A model generated the notes under the pieces. The model searched no databases. It had not been told where the DNA came from and was given only the letters and a program-made list of their open reading frames with translations. Of a DNA stretch of 64,000 nucleotides, positions 8,920 through 17,552 are shown piece by piece. The position numbers and the translations under genes are program-made. Within the stretch, counting starts at the first letter, position 1, and every line of letters starts with the position of its first letter. Origin of the DNA: DATKFM01 sp963810485 (GTDB lineage Bacteria; Pseudomonadota; Alphaproteobacteria; Dongiales; Dongiaceae); contig CAWENQ010000004.1 in NCBI GenBank assembly GCA_963810485.1, forward strand, positions 496,001 to 560,000. The letters are read 5' to 3'.

Positions 8920-9822
8920 TTAGCGGATCGGCCGGAGGGGCGCTGTCGAATTCTTGCGCAGAGCTGCGCGCTGAGGGCGGGTAGTTCGGGCGCGCAGCGA
9001 CGACGGCGCCATGCCGAAGCGGCGGCGGAAGGCGTCGGTGAAATGGCTGTGGCTGGAAAAACCGAGGTCGAGCGCCAGGGCGGTAAGATCGTCACAACCA
9101 TCCAGAATCGTCCGCGCCGCGGCGGTCAACCGCAACTGCATCCGGTATTGATGAATTGTCGAGCCGGTCTCGGCGCGGAACAGGCGGAGCAGATGATAGG
9201 GAGAACTGCCGACACCCCCGGCAAGGTCGCCGAGAGTCCAGTTCTCGAACGGCCGCGCCGCCACCCATTCCTGGGCCGCCAGGGCGGTGCGGCGCGCGCG
9301 GGGTACATTTGGCGCAGCGCACGCGCCCCGCCGCGGCGGGCGGATCGCCGCAAAAGCCAGGCGCAGAAGTTCCACAGCGCGCTCCTCGGTGGTCAGAGCG
9401 GATTTGTCGCCGTGATTCAGATCGGCGAAGAAGACCTGGCTCTTCAGTGCAACGTCAGCGCCAATGGGCGCATTCATCGCCGGAAACCGCCGTTTATCGC
9501 GTGTGTCCGCGGCAACGCCGGCCGTTACCGCAACCTCGTCCAGGAGATCATCCGCGAACGAGACTGCGGTGCAATCGTCGCCGGCAATATCCAGGTGACT
9601 GATCCGATGCGGGTGGCCGGCATTGAAGAAAGTCACCTGGTTCGTATCCACGACCGCGCGCTTGCCATCCTCGTGCAGCACGAAGGCGCCGCGGCGCGGC
9701 AGCACCAGCATATGGCGGCTGGCGCATTCCTCGCACCCGCAGGCCAGCATCTCCGGCCGGCAATGCACATCTTGCACGCCGACGAGAGGACTGAGATGAA
9801 TCTGGCGCGAATGCAGGCTCAA
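8920..9822 (-). CDS. AraC-family transcriptional regulator
   Basis: The 300-residue protein has an N-terminal cupin-like sensor part with HMLVLPRRGAFVLHEDGKR. The C-terminal double helix-turn-helix (about residues 190-285) contains WTLGDLAGGVGSSPYHLLR and LALDLGFSSHSHFTDAFRR. A CGCEEC cysteine cluster close to the N-terminus (about residues 28-33) is unusual and could bind metal or sense redox state; that is speculation. The gene starts 4 nt after the aldehyde dehydrogenase stop, so both are probably cotranscribed and the regulator may control that enzyme. Confidence 0.88.
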   Translation of the reverse strand: MSLHSRQIHLSPLVGVQDVHCRPEMLACGCEECASRHMLVLPRRGAFVLHEDGKRAVVDTNQVTFFNAGHPHRISHLDIAGDDCTAVSFADDLLDEVAVTAGVAADTRDKRRFPAMNAPIGADVALKSQVFFADLNHGDKSALTTEERAVELLRLAFAAIRPPRRGACAAPNVPRARRTALAAQEWVAARPFENWTLGDLAGGVGSSPYHLLRLFRAETGSTIHQYRMQLRLTAAARTILDGCDDLTALALDLGFSSHSHFTDAFRRRFGMAPSSLRARTTRPQRAALRKNSTAPLRPIR

Positions 9823-9826
9823 AGTT

Positions 9827-11332
9827 CTAGCTCGCGACGTCGAAGTTGATGCCCTGGGCCAGCGGCAGGGCGCGGGAATAATTGATCGTGTTGGTAGCGC
9901 GGCGCATGTAGGCCTTCCAGGCGTCAGAGCCGGATTCGCGGCCGCCGCCGGTCTGCTTCTCGCCGCCGAAGGCGCCGCCGATCTCGGCCCCGCTGGGACC
10001 GATATTCACATTGACGATGCCGCAATCGCTGCCGCCTGCCGACATGAAGGCCTCCGCCTCCCGCATATTGGTAGTGAAGACGCAGGAGGCAAGACCCTGG
10101 GGCACGTCGTTATGCATCGCCAGCGCCTGGTCGAAGCGGCGGTATTTCATGACATAGAGGATCGGCGCGAAGGTTTCCTCGCGCACGATCTCCGACTGCT
10201 TCGGCATCTCGGCGATGGCCGGCCGCACATAGTAGGCATCGGGGTGGCGGCGCGACAAAAGCCGCTCACCGCCGGTGACCTTGCCGCCATCGGCGGCCGC
10301 CTGCTTCAGCGCCTTCTGCATTTTCTCATAGGCGCCGCGGTCGATCAGCGGCCCGACCAGGGTCTTGCCGTCGCGGGGATCGCCCACCTTCACGCTGCCA
10401 TAGGCGCGCTTCAGCTTTGGCAGCAGCCTGCCATAGACATCCTCATGGACGATCAGCCGCCGCAGGCTGGTGCAGCGCTGGCCCGCCGTGCCGACGGCGG
10501 AAAAACAGATCGCCCGCAGCGCCAGATCCAGATCGGCCGAGGGCGCCACGATCATGCCGTTGTTGCCGCCGAGTTCCAGCAAGCAACGGCCGAAGCGGGC
10601 GGCGACCCGCGGTCCCACCTGCCCGCCCATGCGCGTCGAGCCGGTAGCGCTGACCATCGTCACCCTGGGATCGTCCGTCAACTTCTCGCCGACGGCGCGG
10701 CCGCCGATGACGATCTCCAGCAGGCCCTCTGGCACGCCGCCGAAGCGCTTCGCCGCCCGTTCGAACAGCTTGGCGCAGGCGAGCGCCGTCAGCGGCGTCT
10801 TCTCCGACGGCTTCCAGATGACGGGATCGCCGCAGACGAAGGCGAGCGCGGCGTTCCACGACCAGACGGCGACCGGAAAGTTGAACGCGGTGATCACGGC
10901 GACAGGACCCAGCGGATGCCAGGTTTCCATCATGCGATGACCCGGCCGTTCCGACGCGATCGTCAGGCCGTAGAGCTGGCGCGACAGGCCGACGGCGAAG
11001 TCGCAGATGTCGATCATCTCCTGCACTTCGCCCTTGCCCTCTTCCAGGATCTTGCCGGTCTCCAGCGTCACCAGCGCGCCCAGTTCCGCCTTGGCGGCGC
11101 GCAGCTCCTCGCCGAACAGCCGGATCAGCTCGCCCCGCCGTGGCGCCGGCAGGTTGCGCCATTCGGCGAAGGCCGATTGCGCGCGGCCGATGGCGGCTGC
11201 GACCTCGGCCGGACGCTGCGACTTCAGCCGGCCGAGCAGCCGGCCGTCGATCGGCGAATGCACGGCGATGTCGCCGGTGCGCAGGCGCGCAGAAGACAAA
11301 CCGAGAGACTTCAGCAAGGCAGTGGGGCTCAT
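9827..11332 (-). CDS. ALDH7-type aldehyde dehydrogenase (aminoadipate semialdehyde / piperideine-6-carboxylate dehydrogenase)
   Basis: This 501-residue NAD-dependent aldehyde dehydrogenase has the substrate and cofactor motif AFNFPVAVWSWN. The general base is Glu253 (LLELGGNN) and the catalytic nucleophile is Cys287 (GTAGQRCTSLRR). The C-terminal block GGAFGGEKQTGGGRESGSDAW is characteristic of the antiquitin (ALDH7) family, which oxidises alpha-aminoadipic semialdehyde in lysine catabolism (AmaB in pseudomonads). No lysine aminotransferase or other pathway gene is next to it, so the substrate rests on family membership. It is in line with the downstream AraC regulator and the upstream GFA gene. 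Confidence 0.85.
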   Translation of the reverse strand: MSPTALLKSLGLSSARLRTGDIAVHSPIDGRLLGRLKSQRPAEVAAAIGRAQSAFAEWRNLPAPRRGELIRLFGEELRAAKAELGALVTLETGKILEEGKGEVQEMIDICDFAVGLSRQLYGLTIASERPGHRMMETWHPLGPVAVITAFNFPVAVWSWNAALAFVCGDPVIWKPSEKTPLTALACAKLFERAAKRFGGVPEGLLEIVIGGRAVGEKLTDDPRVTMVSATGSTRMGGQVGPRVAARFGRCLLELGGNNGMIVAPSADLDLALRAICFSAVGTAGQRCTSLRRLIVHEDVYGRLLPKLKRAYGSVKVGDPRDGKTLVGPLIDRGAYEKMQKALKQAAADGGKVTGGERLLSRRHPDAYYVRPAIAEMPKQSEIVREETFAPILYVMKYRRFDQALAMHNDVPQGLASCVFTTNMREAEAFMSAGGSDCGIVNVNIGPSGAEIGGAFGGEKQTGGGRESGSDAWKAYMRRATNTINYSRALPLAQGINFDVAS

Positions 11333-11362
11333 GATGACTCCAGATTGGAAGGTTGGACGCCG

Positions 11363-11803
11363 TCAGGCTTTCTTCTTGGCGGGATCGGGCGGCTGGACGC
11401 CGCTGCTGCCGGACGCCGGGAAGCGGGGCAGATCGTCGCCCATATGCAGCCAGGGAATCTGCTCGGCCACATGGACATGGAATGTCGGCTGGAAATCCTG
11501 CGGCCGGTCCAGCGTCCCCATGTTGATATGGATCTCATCCGCCCATTGCACGGATTCATAGGTAATCGGCGAACCGCATTTGCCGCAGAAACTGCGATGG
11601 ACCTGCGGCGACGATTTAAACCGCACCGGCCTGCCCTTCACATAGCGGAACTGCTCCCGCGGCAAGCCGACGAAAGCGGCAACCGGCGCGCCGGTGTTGC
11701 GCCTGCAGCTCTGACAATGGCAATAGCCAACCCATTTCGGCGGGCCGGGAAACTCATAGCGGAGGGCGCCGCAAAGGCAGCCGCCGCCGTGGACTGACGT
11801 CAT
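11363..11803 (-). CDS. GFA/CENP-V-family zinc protein
   Basis: This 146-residue protein has a Mis18-like beta-tent zinc fold. Cysteine pairs are visible as GGCLCGALRYE, YCHCQSCRRNTGA and SFCGKCGSPI, which bind structural and catalytic zinc in the glutathione-dependent formaldehyde-activating enzyme family. Most members are not proven to act on formaldehyde. It lies 30 bp upstream of the aldehyde dehydrogenase and 12 bp downstream of the propionyl-CoA synthetase gene, so the four minus-strand genes may form one unit. Confidence 0.85.
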   Translation of the reverse strand: MTSVHGGGCLCGALRYEFPGPPKWVGYCHCQSCRRNTGAPVAAFVGLPREQFRYVKGRPVRFKSSPQVHRSFCGKCGSPITYESVQWADEIHINMGTLDRPQDFQPTFHVHVAEQIPWLHMGDDLPRFPASGSSGVQPPDPAKKKA

Positions 11804-11815
11804 GACGAAAGACTC

Positions 11816-14014
11816 CTATGTCTGCTCATGGTGGTGAGCATAGCCGATCGCGCGGAGGCTTTCAGTAATTTCGCCGAGGATGGCCGGGTCGTCGATGGTG
11901 GCCGGCATCTTGTAGTCCTGGCCGTCGGCGATCTTCTGCATGGTGCCGCGCAGGATCTTGCCCGACCGGGTCTTCGGCAGGCGCTTCACGACAGCGGCCG
12001 TCTTGAAGGCGGCGACCGGGCCGATCCGTTCGCGCACCAGCGAAACAACTTCCTTGACGATATCGGCCATGGGCCGCGTGACGCCGGCCTTCAGCACCAG
12101 GAAGCCCAGCGGCACCTGGCCCTTCAGATCGTCGGCGGCGCCGATGACGGCGCATTCCGCCACATCCGGATGGGAGGCCAGCACTTCTTCCATCTGACCC
12201 GTTGAAAGGCGGTGGCCGGCCACATTGATGACGTCGTCGGTCCGCGTCATCACATAGACATAGCCGTCCTCGTCCATGTAACCGGCATCGCCGGTCTTAT
12301 AGTAGCCGGGATACTCGCTGAGGTAAGAACGGACGTAGCGGTCGTCGGCGTTCCACAGCGTCGGGAAGCTCCCCGGCGGCAGCGGCAGCTTCGCAACCAG
12401 CGCGCCGATATCGCCCGGTTTCACGTTCCTGCCTTTCTCGTCGAAGACCCGCAGATCCCAACCCGGCGCGGCGCGCGTCGGCGAGCCGTGCTTCACCGGC
12501 AGATGCTGGATGCCGATGCAATTGCCGGCGATGGTCCAGCCGGTTTCCGTCTGCCACCAGTGATCGATGACCGGCACCTTCAGATGCTGCTCGGCCCAGA
12601 CCAGCGTCGCCGGATCGGAGCGCTCGCCTGCGAGGAACAACGTGCGGAAGTGCCTGAGATCGTACTTCTTGATCAGCTCGCCATTGGGGTCGTCGCGCTT
12701 GATGGCCCGGAACGCCGTCGGTGCGGTGAACAGCGCCTTCACCTTGTGCTGGGAGACCACGCGCCAGAAAGCGCCGGCATCGGGCGTGCCAACCGGCTTG
12801 CCCTCATAAAGCACTGTCGTGCAGCCATAGAGCAGCGGCGCATAGACGATGTAGGAATGGCCGACCACCCAGCCCACGTCGGAGGCCGCCCAATAGACCT
12901 CGCCCGGCCGCATGCCGTAAATGTTGCGCATGGTCCAGTTGAGCGCGACGGCATGGCCACCATTGTCGCGCACCACGCCTTTCGGCTGTCCCGTCGTGCC
13001 TGACGTATAAAGAATGTAGAGTGGATCGGTGGCCTTGACCGGCACGCAATCCTGGGGCGGCGCCTTGGCCACGGCTTCCGCCCAATCCACATCGCGGCCG
13101 GGCTTAAGCTCGGCCTTCACCATCGGCCGCTGCAGGATCATGCAGTGCTGCGGCCGGTGATGGGCTTCGGCGATCGCGGCATCCAGCAGCGGCTTGTAGG
13201 GAATGATGCGATTGACTTCCACGCCGCAGGAGGCGGAAACGATCACCTTCGGCTTGGAGTCATCGATGCGCGTCGCCAGTTCGCTGGCCGCGAAACCGCC
13301 GAACACCACGGAATGGATGGCGCCGATGCGGGCGCAGCCGAGCATGGCGATGATCGCTTCCGGCACCATCGGCATGTAGAGGATGACCCGGTCGCCGGCT
13401 TTCACGCCGAGCTGCACCAGGGCGCCGGCGAAGCGCGCGGTCTCGTGCTTGAGCTGGCGGAAAGTGATGGTCCGGACCGTGTTTGTGACTGGGCTGTCAT
13501 AGATGATGGCGGCCTGCTCGCCACGGCCCGCATTCACATGGCGGTCGACGGCGTTGTGGCAGGTGTTGAGCAGCCCGCCGACGAACCAGCGGTAGAACGG
13601 CGCGTTCGAACGGTCCAGCACCTCGTCCCATTTGAAGATCCAATCGATGCCCGCGGCGGCTTCGGCCCAGAAGCCCTCGGGATCCGACAGGGAGCGCGCA
13701 TAGACGGCGTCGTAGGTGGAGGATTTTGCGGGAAGCTGCTTTGGCGCGACTGTCGCCGGGCGGGGCACCGGGACCTTGGTTTTCACTACAGGCCTGCGTG
13801 CCTTTGCTTTCGCCGGCTTGCGCGCCTTTGCTGCCGCACGTTTCGGCGCCGCTTTCCGCGCCACGTTCTTTCGCCGCCCCGACTTTGGCCGGGCGACTGG
13901 CTTCGTCTTCAGTTTTGATTTCCTGCGGGCGATGGACTTTTTTGCAGATTTTCGCACGGGCTTGCGCCGCGGCTTGACGCTTTTCTTGCCGCGCTTCGAC
14001 GATTTTCGCGCCAT
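11816..14014 (-). CDS. prpE: Propionyl-CoA synthetase (PrpE-like) with histone-like N-terminal tail
   Basis: The 732-residue protein has two parts. Residues 1 to about 97 are a low-complexity Lys/Arg/Ala/Pro tail in which 38 of the first 80 residues are Lys or Arg, like histone H1 or AlgP tails. From about residue 101 a full acyl-CoA synthetase follows, with YDAVYARSLSDPEGFW at its start and the AMP-binding motif YTSGTTGQPKGV (336-347). Other landmarks are the acetate/propionate-clade block IDHWWQTETGW and the acetylatable Lys686 in KTRSGKILRG. It activates propionate or a similar short acid to its CoA ester. A GGGGGA site 5 nt before the ATG supports the long form. The tail is absent from normal PrpE proteins and may bind nucleic acid. 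Confidence 0.85.
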   Translation of the reverse strand: MARKSSKRGKKSVKPRRKPVRKSAKKSIARRKSKLKTKPVARPKSGRRKNVARKAAPKRAAAKARKPAKAKARRPVVKTKVPVPRPATVAPKQLPAKSSTYDAVYARSLSDPEGFWAEAAAGIDWIFKWDEVLDRSNAPFYRWFVGGLLNTCHNAVDRHVNAGRGEQAAIIYDSPVTNTVRTITFRQLKHETARFAGALVQLGVKAGDRVILYMPMVPEAIIAMLGCARIGAIHSVVFGGFAASELATRIDDSKPKVIVSASCGVEVNRIIPYKPLLDAAIAEAHHRPQHCMILQRPMVKAELKPGRDVDWAEAVAKAPPQDCVPVKATDPLYILYTSGTTGQPKGVVRDNGGHAVALNWTMRNIYGMRPGEVYWAASDVGWVVGHSYIVYAPLLYGCTTVLYEGKPVGTPDAGAFWRVVSQHKVKALFTAPTAFRAIKRDDPNGELIKKYDLRHFRTLFLAGERSDPATLVWAEQHLKVPVIDHWWQTETGWTIAGNCIGIQHLPVKHGSPTRAAPGWDLRVFDEKGRNVKPGDIGALVAKLPLPPGSFPTLWNADDRYVRSYLSEYPGYYKTGDAGYMDEDGYVYVMTRTDDVINVAGHRLSTGQMEEVLASHPDVAECAVIGAADDLKGQVPLGFLVLKAGVTRPMADIVKEVVSLVRERIGPVAAFKTAAVVKRLPKTRSGKILRGTMQKIADGQDYKMPATIDDPAILGEITESLRAIGYAHHHEQT

Positions 14015-14116
14015 CGATGTCCCCCGATCGGCAATTCTTCTTCTGCGTTTTCCCGCCGCCGCATCATGCGCAAGCGGCGTCGGCTTGCCAAGGCCCGGGG
14101 GTCTGCCGGTGCGCGG

Positions 14117-14860
14117 CTAACGCGCCAGCCAGTCGTTGTAGTCCTTCGCCAGAAACTCCGCGGAGACCGAAAGAAATCGCGCCCCTGCCTCCGCCGTCGC
14201 CAGGCCGGGATTGGAGCCGATGCGGCCATCGGGGAAGGTGCGGCGATAGTCTTCCGCATCCGCGAAGTCGCCATTCGGGGCGATCGGCGGATCCATGGTC
14301 ATCGGCCGCGCCGCCTCGGGATAGGCATGCCAAGTCATGGACACTTCCGAGGGCGTCGCGTGGCTGCCTTCGGAATTTCCATAGAGTTCCCGCGACAGGT
14401 TCTTGACCGCCGGCGCCTCCCACCAATTCTTCAGCCGGCATTTCAGCGACGGCTGATTGCCGCTGCGCTCCATGCTGGCCTCCGCATAGATCTCCGAGAA
14501 GGCCGCGGTGACCGTGGCGATGTTGCCGCCATGGCCGTTGACGAAATAGAAGCGCCGGAAGCCGTGCCGCGCCAGCGACAGGACGTTATCCCGCACCACG
14601 GCGATCAAGGTGGAGGGCCGCAATGTCATGGAGCCGGCGAAGGCGAGATGATGCTGCGCCATGCCGACGGAGATCGTTGGCGCCACCAGGGCGCCGGCCA
14701 GCTCGCCCACCCGCTTCGCCACCACCTCGGCGCAGATCGCATCGGTGCCGATCAGGCCGTTGGGGCCGTGCTGCTCCGTCGAGCCGATGGGGATGATGAT
14801 GCCCTGGCTCTTCTGCAGATAGGCGTCCACATCGGTCCACGTCTTCAAATGCAGCTGCAT
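14117..14860 (-). CDS. Creatininase-family amidohydrolase
   Basis: The ATG at 14860 is preceded by AGGAG at 5 nt spacing; longer in-frame starts extend into the divergent promoter region. The 247-residue protein has creatininase-fold metal sites in IGSTEQHGPNGLIGTDA, FVNGHGGN and TPSEVSMTWHA. Family members include creatinine amidohydrolase, MftE-type peptidases and Fapy deformylases of riboflavin and F420 synthesis; nothing here identifies the substrate. It is divergent from the acyl-CoA synthetase gene with about 100 bp between them. Confidence 0.85.
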   Translation of the reverse strand: MQLHLKTWTDVDAYLQKSQGIIIPIGSTEQHGPNGLIGTDAICAEVVAKRVGELAGALVAPTISVGMAQHHLAFAGSMTLRPSTLIAVVRDNVLSLARHGFRRFYFVNGHGGNIATVTAAFSEIYAEASMERSGNQPSLKCRLKNWWEAPAVKNLSRELYGNSEGSHATPSEVSMTWHAYPEAARPMTMDPPIAPNGDFADAEDYRRTFPDGRIGSNPGLATAEAGARFLSVSAEFLAKDYNDWLAR

Positions 14861-14960
14861 ATCGGCTCCTTTGACCGGCGAATTGGCTGTCGGCATGATG
14901 CTTCGGCGCCGCCGTTGCAACAAGAGAAGAAGCGGGCGCAAAACGGGAGGTCCGGCATCG

Positions 14961-16583
14961 ATGCACAGCCAATATGACACCGATCTGGACAAGAACGCCG
15001 CGAACTACACGCCGCTGACGCCACTGTCCTTCATTGCCCGCACGGCGGCGATCTATCCGCAGCGCATCTCGGTGATCCATGGCGCACAGCGTTTTACCTG
15101 GGCGGAGTCATATGCCCGTTGCCGCCGGCTGGCCTCGGCCTTGAGCAAGCGCGGCATCGGCGCCGGCGACACGGTGGCCGTCATGGCGCCGAACGTGCCG
15201 GCCCATTTCGAGGCGCATTTCGGCGTGCCCATGACCGGCGGCGTGCTGAACGCGCTGAACTACCGGCTCGATGCCGAGACCATCGCCTTCATCCTCGGGC
15301 ATGGCGAAGCGAAAATATTGATCACAGATACCGAGTTTGCACCCGTGATCGAGAAGGCACTGTCGCAGGTCGCAAAACGGCCGTTGGTGATCGACATCGC
15401 CGATCCGGAAGGCCCCGGCGGCAAGCGGCTGGGCGAAACGGATTATGAGAGTTTCATCGCGGCGGGCGATCCCCAGTTCGACTGGCGGCCGCCGGCGGAT
15501 GAATGGCAGGCGATCGCCCTCAACTACACCTCGGGCACGACCGGCAATCCCAAGGGCGTGGTCTATCATCACCGCGGCGCCTATCTGAACGCGCTGAGCA
15601 ACATCCTGGTCTGGAACATGCCGCGGCACCCCGCCTATCTCTGGACGCTGCCAATGTTCCACTGCAACGGCTGGTGCTTCCCCTGGACGGTGACGGCGCA
15701 GGCCGGCACCCATGTCTGCCTGCGGCGCGTCGATGCCCAGCATATCTTCGCCGCCATCGCCGATCACGGCGTCACCCATCTCTGCGGCGCCCCTGTCGTC
15801 ATGAGCATGCTGATCAACGCCGACGACAAGTCGAAGCGCGAGTTCGACCGCACCATCGAGCTGATGACCGCCGCCGCCCCGCCGCCGGCCGCCGTGATCG
15901 AGAAGATGGAGCGCATGGGATTTCACATCACCCATGTCTATGGCCTGACCGAGGTCTATGGGCCCGCCGTCGTCTGCGAATGGCATGACGCCTGGAACCG
16001 GGAGACGACCGCGGAGCAGGCCCGGCTCAAGGCGCGCCAGGGCGTGCGCTATCCCGTCCTGGAAGGCCTGATGGTCGCCGATCCCCAGACCCTGCGGCCG
16101 GTGCCGGCCGACGCGGCGACCATGGGCGAGGTCTTCTTCCGCGGCAATGTGGTGATGAAAGGCTATCTGAAAAACGCCAAGGCCACTGGCGAAGCCTTCA
16201 AGGAGGGCTGGTTCCATTCCGGCGATCTTGGGGTGATGCATGCCGACGGCTATATCGAGCTGAAGGACCGCTCGAAGGACATCATCATCTCCGGCGGCGA
16301 GAACATCTCGACCATCGAGGTGGAGGGCGTGCTCTATCGCCATCCCGCCGTGCTCGAAGCCGCCGTCGTCGCGCGGCCCGACGAACATTGGGGCGAGACG
16401 CCCTGCGCCTTTGTCACGCTGAAGGACAATGCCGTGGCAACACCGGAGGAGATCATCGCCTTCTGCCGCGACAACATGGCCAAATTCAAGGTTCCGAAGA
16501 CCGTCGTCTTCGGGCCGCTGCCGAAGACTTCCACCGGCAAGGTGCAAAAGTATCTGCTGCGCGATAAGGCGAAAGCGCTCTGA
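14961..16583 (+). CDS. AMP-dependent acyl-CoA synthetase (fatty-acid / DmdB-like)
   Basis: The start at 14961 follows GGGAGG and gives MHSQYDTDLDKNAANYTPL, a typical N-terminus for this group. The 540-residue ligase contains the P-loop YTSGTTGNPKGV, the PMFHCNGWCFPW block of medium/long-chain and methylmercaptopropionate CoA ligases, HVYGLTEVYGP, the SGDLGVMHADGY hinge, and the catalytic PKTSTGKVQKY near the C-terminus. It forms an acyl-adenylate and then the CoA thioester. The exact acid (fatty, aromatic or methylthio) cannot be told from sequence alone. Confidence 0.88.
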   Translation: MHSQYDTDLDKNAANYTPLTPLSFIARTAAIYPQRISVIHGAQRFTWAESYARCRRLASALSKRGIGAGDTVAVMAPNVPAHFEAHFGVPMTGGVLNALNYRLDAETIAFILGHGEAKILITDTEFAPVIEKALSQVAKRPLVIDIADPEGPGGKRLGETDYESFIAAGDPQFDWRPPADEWQAIALNYTSGTTGNPKGVVYHHRGAYLNALSNILVWNMPRHPAYLWTLPMFHCNGWCFPWTVTAQAGTHVCLRRVDAQHIFAAIADHGVTHLCGAPVVMSMLINADDKSKREFDRTIELMTAAAPPPAAVIEKMERMGFHITHVYGLTEVYGPAVVCEWHDAWNRETTAEQARLKARQGVRYPVLEGLMVADPQTLRPVPADAATMGEVFFRGNVVMKGYLKNAKATGEAFKEGWFHSGDLGVMHADGYIELKDRSKDIIISGGENISTIEVEGVLYRHPAVLEAAVVARPDEHWGETPCAFVTLKDNAVATPEEIIAFCRDNMAKFKVPKTVVFGPLPKTSTGKVQKYLLRDKAKAL

Positions 16584-16704
16584 CCAGCAGTTGTGGCATA
16601 TATAGGCCGCCGGCACATAAAATATTCATATTAGAGAAAACGGTCCGCTGCTGCCGCATACGTTGTTCCTTCACGGGCATACCACTTCCTTCACACAGCA
16701 CCGC

Positions 16705-16730
16705 AGAACCAAACGGAGTACATGGACGTT
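16705..16730 (+). promoter_or_regulatory. ECF-type promoter before the sigma factor gene
   Basis: AGAAC (16705-16709), 17 nt, then CGTT (16727-16730). The alphaproteobacterial EcfG-type consensus is GGAAC-N16/17-CGTT; only the first base differs. It lies about 75 nt before the sigma factor start and suggests autoregulation or control by the general stress response. Confidence 0.5.
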
Positions 16731-16806
16731 GGGTCTGAATTCTTCTCCGCTGGATCTCTGGGGGCCGGCACGGCGGTGATGTCTGCGTTTGCTAAGGGAG
16801 TCGGCC

Positions 16807-17358
16807 ATGGATACTGCGCGGCACACGGTGCCGGCGAACACGCCGGACCTATCGGACGTGAGCCAAGCGGCCGCTTGGGATAGAAGCCACGCGCTTGAGC
16901 GGCATCTGCCGGATCTCCGCCGCCGCGCCCGAGCCCTTTTGCATCGCAGCAGCGACGCGGAAGATTTGGCGCAGGACTGCATGCTGCGGGCGTTGCCGCA
17001 CCTCGATGATATCGACGATCTGCGCGCCTATCTCTTTCAAACACTTAGGAATGCGTACGCCGACCGAATCTCGGTCTTATCGCGCGAAGCCGGCGCGGTG
17101 ACGCTTGAAGACGCCGACTCCCAACTGGTCGACCGGCATACCCCGCAGCTGCGGTTGGAACTACGGGACGTCGCGCGGCAGGTCGCCAAGCTGCCGCGAG
17201 AGCAACAGCAAGTGCTGCTGTTGATCGCCGCCCTGGGCGCCACCTATGACGAAGCAGCCACGCGTCTCAATATTCCCGTCGGGACCGTGATGTCCCGTCT
17301 GTCGCGGGCGCGAAAGGCGCTGCGCGATCAGTTCGCATTGGGCGATACGACTGCCTGA
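16807..17358 (+). CDS. ECF-family RNA polymerase sigma factor
   Basis: The ATG at 16807 has GGGAG 6 nt upstream. The 183-residue protein shows region 2 (ARALLHRSSDAEDLAQDCML, then DDLRAYLFQTLRN) and region 4 (LPREQQQVLLLIAALGATY, then VGTVMSRLSRARKALRD). There is no region 1.1 or 3, as expected for group 4 sigma factors, and no anti-sigma factor gene adjoins it. The next three genes encode exported proteins and are preceded by a matching promoter, so they are the likely regulon. Confidence 0.92.
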   Translation: MDTARHTVPANTPDLSDVSQAAAWDRSHALERHLPDLRRRARALLHRSSDAEDLAQDCMLRALPHLDDIDDLRAYLFQTLRNAYADRISVLSREAGAVTLEDADSQLVDRHTPQLRLELRDVARQVAKLPREQQQVLLLIAALGATYDEAATRLNIPVGTVMSRLSRARKALRDQFALGDTTA

Positions 17359-17430
17359 GTCCGCTGTTGTGGCAACGCCGTGGCCCGGGCGTGGCAAGTT
17401 AGGCTTTCCTCCGATTCCACCGATATTTCC

Positions 17431-17455
17431 GGAACATTCTCCGCTTTAGACCGTC
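17431..17455 (+). promoter_or_regulatory. ECF-type promoter before the exported-protein operon
   Basis: GGAAC (17431-17435), 16 nt, then CGTC (17452-17455): a perfect -35 and a 3 of 4 match at -10 to the EcfG-type consensus. It is about 98 nt upstream of the Ser/Gly-Asp-rich protein start and just downstream of the ECF sigma factor gene. Confidence 0.55.
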
Positions 17456-17552
17456 ATCACTAATGCGGGTCGTGTGCTAACAGGCCGGCGCGGCGGCCCT
17501 TTGGGTCCCGCAAGGGGAATATTTCGTTTCACAACTGTTGAGGAGAATGCCC

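Noticed and set aside
15108..16616. 502-codon open frame on the minus strand opposite the acyl-CoA synthetase
   Set aside because: It is the complement of a clearly conserved gene in very GC-rich DNA, has no recognisable domain and no ribosome-binding site; such frames arise from third-position GC bias.
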